Origin: an uncultured Sulfitobacter sp.
GTDB lineage: Bacteria > Pseudomonadota > Alphaproteobacteria > Rhodobacterales > Rhodobacteraceae
NCBI GenBank assembly: GCA_937923365.1
Contig: CALAIJ010000069.1
Coordinates: 1-10,051, forward strand
Direction: 5' to 3'
DNA: 10,051 nucleotides
The position numbers were made by a program, and so were the translations under genes. Within the stretch, counting starts at the first letter, position 1. Every line of letters begins with the position of its first letter. The notes below the pieces were generated by a model. It saw nothing but the letters and a program-made list of their open reading frames with translations, made no database searches and was not told the DNA's origin. Positions 6,155-10,051 of this stretch are shown piece by piece.

Positions 6155-7755
6155 CGGTGCATGAGGTCTTTGCCCGTGCTGCCGCGCAATGGCCGGATCG
6201 CCCGTTTATGGAGGTGTTGCCGCGCACAGCCGCCGTCTACGGGATTGCCGCCGAAGAGATCACCTACGACGATGCCATGGACGAGGTCGACCATTGGGCG
6301 GACCGTTTGTCAGATGCAGGCTATGGTGCGGGCATGCGCATCGCGATGCTGCTGGAAAACCGGCCTGTCTATTTCCTGATCCTTCTGGCTGCCAACCGGC
6401 TGGGCGCATCCGTCGTTCCGATCAACCCCGACCTGCGAGCAGCTGAGCTGGAATACATGTTCGGACATGCCGAGCCTGCCTTGATCATCACGATCCCGGA
6501 CCGCAAGACTGACCTGCAAGCCGCCCTTTCAGCGGCGGGCGTCCGCGCCAAGGCGATCACCATCATGGACGCGCTGCCCGCCCCCCGCAGGGACGCGGTG
6601 ACAGCGCATCTTCGCGACGACCCAGCGCAGCGCGAAGCTGCGATGCTGTACACATCGGGCACAACGGGGCAGCCAAAGGGCTGCGTGCTGAACAACACCT
6701 ACTTTACCGAACTGGGCCTGAATTATGTTGGCATGGGCGGGATTGCTGCCTTGCGCCAAGAGGGCGAGCGGATGATCACACCGCTGCCTTTGTTCCACAT
6801 GAACGCCATGTGCTTTTCCTTTATGGGGATGTTGCAGGTGGGCGGTTGCCTGATCGTCGTGGACCGCTTTCACCCCTCCACCTGGTGGGATGACGTCCGC
6901 GATGCACGTGCGACCTGCCTGCATTATCTGGGCGTGATGCCCTCCATCCTGATGGGCATGCCAGAGACACCGCAGGACCGCGCGCATGATGTCCGCTTTG
7001 GCTTTGGCGCGGGCATTGACCCGAAACTGCACGCTGCTTTCGAGGACCGCTTTGGCATTCCCCTGTGCGAAGGCTGGGCGATGACCGAAACAGGCGCGGG
7101 TGCGACGATTTCCAATCAGGCGCATGACCGTCTGGTGGGTCATTCCTCGCTGGGTCCTGTCCCTGACTGGCTGGAGGTGCGGCTGGTCGACGCGCAAGGC
7201 AACGACGTGCCACACGGCGATCCGGGTGAACTTCTGGTCCGCCGCAAAGAAGGCGATCCGCGCAAAGGCTTTTTCACAGAGTATTTCAAGAACGAAGCCG
7301 CCACAGCAGAGGCATGGGCGGAGGGCTGGTTTCACACCGGCGATGTGGTGCGCATGGGCGAGGGCGGCAACGTCTTTTTCGTGGACCGCCGCAAGAATGT
7401 CATCCGCCGCTCTGGCGAAAACATTGCGGCGGTCGAAGTTGAAAGCGTGCTGATGCGCCATCCCGACATCTCTGCCGCGGGGGTCGCTGCCGTGCCCGAC
7501 GATATCCGCGGCGATGAGGTCTTTGCCTGCCTGACGGTCGCAGACCCGTCACAGGCCAAGGCCGAAGAGTTGGCGCAGTGGGCCCTGACCCAGATGGCCT
7601 ATTACAAGGTGCCGGGCTACATTGCCTTTGTGCCCGCTTTGCCGCTGACCGCGACGCAGAAAATCCAGCGCCGTGACCTTAAGCAACAGGCCATCGCGCT
7701 GCTGGATGATCCTGCAACCGTGGACCTGCGTTCCCTGAAAAAGCGGCAGGCTTAA
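6151..7755 (+). CDS. AMP-forming acyl/aryl-CoA ligase (ANL superfamily)
   Basis: A 534-residue acid-CoA ligase that makes an acyl-adenylate and then the CoA thioester. Visible core motifs: the phosphate loop YTSGTTGQPKG (167-177); GWAMTETGAG (308-317); WFHTGD (393-398) with the ribose-binding Asp398; the hinge and A8 region RRKNVIRRSGENIAAVEVE (413-431); and the A10 catalytic lysine in TQKIQRR (Lys504). Length and all catalytic residues are normal, and there is no carrier-protein domain, so it is a stand-alone ligase. KIQR at the A10 site and the general pattern recall the CaiC/FadD-like branch, but the acid is not predictable. It overlaps the beta subunit by ATGA and is the last gene of the operon. 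That linkage implies that the substrate or a product of the Rieske system is a carboxylic acid handled as a CoA ester. Its stop overlaps that of livF. Confidence 0.93.
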   Translation: MTVHEVFARAAAQWPDRPFMEVLPRTAAVYGIAAEEITYDDAMDEVDHWADRLSDAGYGAGMRIAMLLENRPVYFLILLAANRLGASVVPINPDLRAAELEYMFGHAEPALIITIPDRKTDLQAALSAAGVRAKAITIMDALPAPRRDAVTAHLRDDPAQREAAMLYTSGTTGQPKGCVLNNTYFTELGLNYVGMGGIAALRQEGERMITPLPLFHMNAMCFSFMGMLQVGGCLIVVDRFHPSTWWDDVRDARATCLHYLGVMPSILMGMPETPQDRAHDVRFGFGAGIDPKLHAAFEDRFGIPLCEGWAMTETGAGATISNQAHDRLVGHSSLGPVPDWLEVRLVDAQGNDVPHGDPGELLVRRKEGDPRKGFFTEYFKNEAATAEAWAEGWFHTGDVVRMGEGGNVFFVDRRKNVIRRSGENIAAVEVESVLMRHPDISAAGVAAVPDDIRGDEVFACLTVADPSQAKAEELAQWALTQMAYYKVPGYIAFVPALPLTATQKIQRRDLKQQAIALLDDPATVDLRSLKKRQA

Positions 7756-8450
7756 GCCCCGAAATAGCTTTTGGCCAGCTGGTCGTCCTTGGCCAGTTCT
7801 TCTGCGGTGCCCTCAGCGGTGACATGCCCTGCCTCCAACACATAAAGCCTGCTGGCCAGGGACAGCGCAAAGTTCGCGTTCTGCTCGGTCACGATGACCG
7901 TCAGGCCCAACTCTGCACTCAACCGGCGCAGAACTTCGGCAATCTCGACACAGACTTTGGGGGCCAGACCGATTGTCGGCTCGTCTACCAACAAGACACG
8001 CGGGCTGGTCATCAAGGCACGGCCCAGCGACACCATCTGCCGCTCGCCCCCTGACTGGGTGGAGGTTTCCTGATGCGTACGCTCCGCCAATCGCGGGAAC
8101 AGATCATGCACCGCCGCCATGTTCTTTTGGATATCATCGCGCGCCGTGTACGCACCCACCAACAGATTGTCGCGGACAGTCATATGCGGGAACAGATTGA
8201 ACCGTTCGGGCGCATAGCCAATTCCAAGGCGTACCATCGCCCCGGGCTTGTTGCCGGTGACATCTTTTCCGTCGAACGTGATGCGCCCCGTCGTGCGCAC
8301 CAGCCCCATGATACTATCAAGCAACGTGGATTTGCCCGCGCCATTGGCACCAACAATGGCAATGGTTTCGCCCGGCTCCACATGAAGAGACACATCGCGC
8401 AACGCCTGTGCCTTGCCGTAAAACGCGCTTAGATTTTCGACCGCAATCAT
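7752..8450 (-). CDS. livF: Branched-chain amino acid-type ABC transporter ATP-binding protein, LivF-like
   Basis: A 232-residue ATPase, the usual LivF length. Walker A GANGAGKST is at 34-42, the Q-loop region with PERFNLFP follows at 81-88, the signature QSGGERQ is at 132-138, Walker B VLLVDEP at 152-158, and the switch region is TEQN (188-191), where LivF proteins have Glu-Gln-Asn rather than the usual His. It powers a cytoplasmic-membrane importer together with LivG and two permeases. The ATG at 8450 has a GGGAG 7 bp upstream and overlaps the livG stop by one base (TGATG). Liv-type systems carry amino acids, but many import aromatic acids, amides or urea; next to a catabolic operon an aromatic-acid substrate is likely (inference). 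Gene symbol is by family only. Confidence 0.93.
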   Translation of the reverse strand: MIAVENLSAFYGKAQALRDVSLHVEPGETIAIVGANGAGKSTLLDSIMGLVRTTGRITFDGKDVTGNKPGAMVRLGIGYAPERFNLFPHMTVRDNLLVGAYTARDDIQKNMAAVHDLFPRLAERTHQETSTQSGGERQMVSLGRALMTSPRVLLVDEPTIGLAPKVCVEIAEVLRRLSAELGLTVIVTEQNANFALSLASRLYVLEAGHVTAEGTAEELAKDDQLAKSYFGA

Positions 8451-9181
8451 CAGGCAACTCCCAGATAGGAGGCGCGCACAGCCTCGTTGGCCAGCACATC
8501 CGCAAAAGGCCCTTGGGCCAGCAATGTGCCCCGCTCGATCGCAATGGCGCGGTCCACCAGCGGCTCCATCGCGGGCAGGTCGTGGCTGACCATCAGAAAG
8601 GTAAACCCGCGCTGACGCAGGTCCTGGATCAACTCCGCGATCATGGCGATCTCTCCGGTGGTGAGGCCGGCAAAGACTTCGTCCAGCAACAGAACCTTCG
8701 CGCCTGTGGCCAAGGTGCGCGCGAACTCAAGCTTGCGCAGGTCCCCCATGGAAAGCTCGGAGGCGGTGCGCTCAAGATCACCTGCGACAAAGCCGACGGA
8801 CAGGGCCAGCTCCGTCTCGCGCTTGGTATCGGCGGCCCCAAAGATCATGGCGCGCAGGCTGTCAGGTGTCAGGCCCACACGGATATTCTCGCGCACGGAA
8901 AGGTCCGAAAACGGGCGCGGCACCTGATAGGTCCGGCTGACGCCCCGCGCGATACGCTCGGCAGTGGAAAGGCCGGAAATCTCCTGCCCCCACAGCTTGA
9001 TCGTGCCCGAGGTCTGGCGCAGCTCGCCCATGACCTGACTGAACACTGTGGTCTTGCCCGCGCCATTAGGCCCGATCAGGCCCAGCGACTCCCCTTCGAC
9101 CAGATCGAAGCTAAGATCATTCGTGGCCACCAGCCCGCCAAAGCGTTTCACCAGATTGCGGACTTCCAAAGCAACGGTCAT
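8450..9181 (-). CDS. livG: Branched-chain amino acid-type ABC transporter ATP-binding protein, LivG-like
   Basis: A 243-residue ATPase. Walker A GPNGAGKT is at 37-44, followed by the LivG hallmark VSRTYQVPRPFSDLSVRENI (81-100, Q-loop Gln86), a signature written LSMGDLRKLE (143-152) in place of LSGGQ, Walker B VLLLDE (163-168) and the switch His200 in VSHD. The signature keeps the Ser and Gly that contact ATP; the Asp-Leu after it is a variation. It pairs with LivF as the second ATPase. The ATG at 9181 was chosen because it overlaps the livM stop (ATGA) and begins the conserved beta-strand; an open frame upstream of it runs into livM and is not part of the protein. Confidence 0.93.
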   Translation of the reverse strand: MTVALEVRNLVKRFGGLVATNDLSFDLVEGESLGLIGPNGAGKTTVFSQVMGELRQTSGTIKLWGQEISGLSTAERIARGVSRTYQVPRPFSDLSVRENIRVGLTPDSLRAMIFGAADTKRETELALSVGFVAGDLERTASELSMGDLRKLEFARTLATGAKVLLLDEVFAGLTTGEIAMIAELIQDLRQRGFTFLMVSHDLPAMEPLVDRAIAIERGTLLAQGPFADVLANEAVRASYLGVA

Positions 9182-10051
9182 GGCTTGGCCCCCCGCAGTC
9201 TGGTCCAGATACTCTCGGCGATGGCAACGATGCCCTTGGGTTGGTACATGTAAACCAGCAAGGCAATGACCCCGTAGACAAAGAACCGTTCCTGCCCGGG
9301 CAAGAACGGCCGCAACCATTCCAGCAAAAAGACCATGAAGAATGCGCCGATGATCGGCCCGATGATCGTGCCCGCCCCGCCGATCAGCACCGCGACGATG
9401 ATCTGGAACAACACGTTGATGTCAAAGAATGCACGCGGTGTGATGGTGCCCAGATAGTGGGCATAGAACGCCCCCGCCAACCCCGCGACAAAGGCAGAGA
9501 CGAGGAAGGCAAAGCTTTTCAGCCGCGTCGTGCTTAGGCCCGAGCCGCGCACGCTTTCCTCATTCTGGCCAATCGCCCAAAGCGCCGTGCCCAGACGCGT
9601 GCGCATCAACAGCCATGCCAGCAGGGCGATGATCAGCATCAGACCAACCGCAAGGTAATATCCGTTCTCGGCTCCGCGTGTCAGGGCAGGCAGGCGGCTG
9701 ATGCCGCGTGTGCCACCTGTCAAATCAGGGCGGACAACAGGAACAAGCTGATACATCAGTTCCATCACAGCGAGGGTCACAAGGGCAAAATAACTGCCTT
9801 TGATCCGCAAGGCGGGCAGCAGCACGATCAGACCGCCAAACATTGTGACAAGCGCGGCGATGGGGATGGATAACTCAACTGGTACGCCGTAGCGTCGGGT
9901 CAGGATCGCGGTGGTGTAAGCACCGATGCCAATCAGGAACGGATGACCAAACGACAGGTACCCTGTGCGCCCCGACAGGATGTCCCATGAGATAGCGAAC
10001 ATCGCCAGATAGCAGGCAAAGATCATCGTGCGCAGGGTTCCTCGCCCCACC
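9178..10051 (-). CDS. livM: Branched-chain amino acid-type ABC transporter permease, LivM-like (5' end outside window)
   Basis: At least 290 residues of an integral membrane permease, continuing past the right edge; the GTG at 10050 is probably internal because LivM proteins usually start further upstream. Hydrophobic segments near 8-25, 36-52, 62-80, 86-104, 131-149, 180-200, 213-246 and 258-272 fit the family's 8-10 membrane spans. The conserved LSGRTGYLSFGHPFLIGIGAY (split here: LSGRTGYLSFG at 25-35, then HPFLIGIGAY) identifies LivM, and the cytoplasmic coupling loop AIGQNEESVRGSGLSTTRLKSFAF (158-182, given in part) corresponds to the ATPase-contacting EAA-like loop. Its stop overlaps livG. 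The second permease (LivH) and the periplasmic binding protein, which would define the substrate, must lie beyond the window. Confidence 0.93.
   Translation of the reverse strand, partial: VGRGTLRTMIFACYLAMFAISWDILSGRTGYLSFGHPFLIGIGAYTTAILTRRYGVPVELSIPIAALVTMFGGLIVLLPALRIKGSYFALVTLAVMELMYQLVPVVRPDLTGGTRGISRLPALTRGAENGYYLAVGLMLIIALLAWLLMRTRLGTALWAIGQNEESVRGSGLSTTRLKSFAFLVSAFVAGLAGAFYAHYLGTITPRAFFDINVLFQIIVAVLIGGAGTIIGPIIGAFFMVFLLEWLRPFLPGQERFFVYGVIALLVYMYQPKGIVAIAESIWTRLRGAKP

Noticed and set aside
6529..7461. Long open frame antisense to the CoA ligase
   Set aside because: High-GC antisense shadow of a clearly conserved gene; its translation has no recognisable domain and is rich in His, Arg and Ala.
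7749..7758. GGCTTAAGCC as a bidirectional terminator
   Set aside because: A palindrome with no loop cannot form a stable RNA hairpin, and no T-tract follows on either strand.
8408..9253. Long open frame antisense to livG and livF
   Set aside because: Antisense shadow of two ATPase genes whose motifs are fully intact on the other strand.
9182..9319. Upstream in-frame extension of LivG (46 residues)
   Set aside because: It lies inside livM in another frame and has no family similarity. ATG 9181 overlaps the livM stop and begins the conserved domain.
1..10051. CRISPR array, tRNA, insertion sequence or attachment site
   Set aside because: No regularly spaced repeats, cloverleaf, transposase or terminal inverted repeats were found. 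Composition looks even across the window.

Overview
The window is a gene-dense, GC-rich stretch of bacterial chromosome or large replicon. Codon use, protein sequences and the compact overlapping layout suit an alphaproteobacterium, most likely the Rhodobacterales (Roseobacter-type) group; this taxonomic call is inference. Nearly every base is coding. I see no tRNA, rRNA, CRISPR array, insertion sequence or phage gene. Only two non-coding gaps exceed 20 bp (2707-2862 and 3313-3393), and both look regulatory.

Layout, left to right. (1) Bases 1-1960, + strand: the 3' end of a luciferase-like flavin-dependent monooxygenase gene, then after 12 bp an NAD(P)-dependent aldehyde dehydrogenase. (2) 1957-2706, - strand: a short-chain dehydrogenase/reductase (SDR) whose stop codon overlaps that of the aldehyde dehydrogenase. 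(3) 2863-3312, + strand: a MarR-family regulator, divergent from the SDR across a 156-bp control region. (4) 3394-7755, + strand: a tightly packed operon encoding a PDR/VanB-type reductase (flavin, NAD and C-terminal [2Fe-2S] domains), Rieske oxygenase alpha and beta subunits, and an AMP-forming acyl/aryl-CoA ligase. It is headed by a good sigma70-like promoter whose -10 lies inside palindromic half-sites. (5) 7752-10051, - strand, converging on the operon: LivF, LivG and a 5'-truncated LivM of a branched-chain-amino-acid-type ABC importer.

Together this reads as a self-contained catabolic island for a small, probably aromatic or N-heterocyclic carboxylate. The proposed logic is import by the Liv-type system, oxygenation by the three-component Rieske system, dehydrogenation of a diol or alcohol by the SDR, CoA activation by the ligase, flavin-dependent oxidation or ring opening by the luciferase-like enzyme, and aldehyde oxidation by the dehydrogenase, all under MarR control. 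The order of steps and the substrate are not readable from the sequence. Two known systems share part of the gene content: the indole-3-acetate iac clusters (Rieske alpha/beta, reductase, SDR, MarR) and the trigonelline tgn pathway (luciferase-like monooxygenase followed by aldehyde dehydrogenase). The combination here, with a CoA ligase fused into the Rieske operon, matches neither exactly.

The most interesting non-coding signals are the palindromes around the operon promoter (3307-3321 and 3350-3365), a two-tier hairpin just ahead of the marR ribosome binding site (2815-2846), and an 8-bp stem-loop that ends on the first base of the CoA-ligase start codon (6130-6151).
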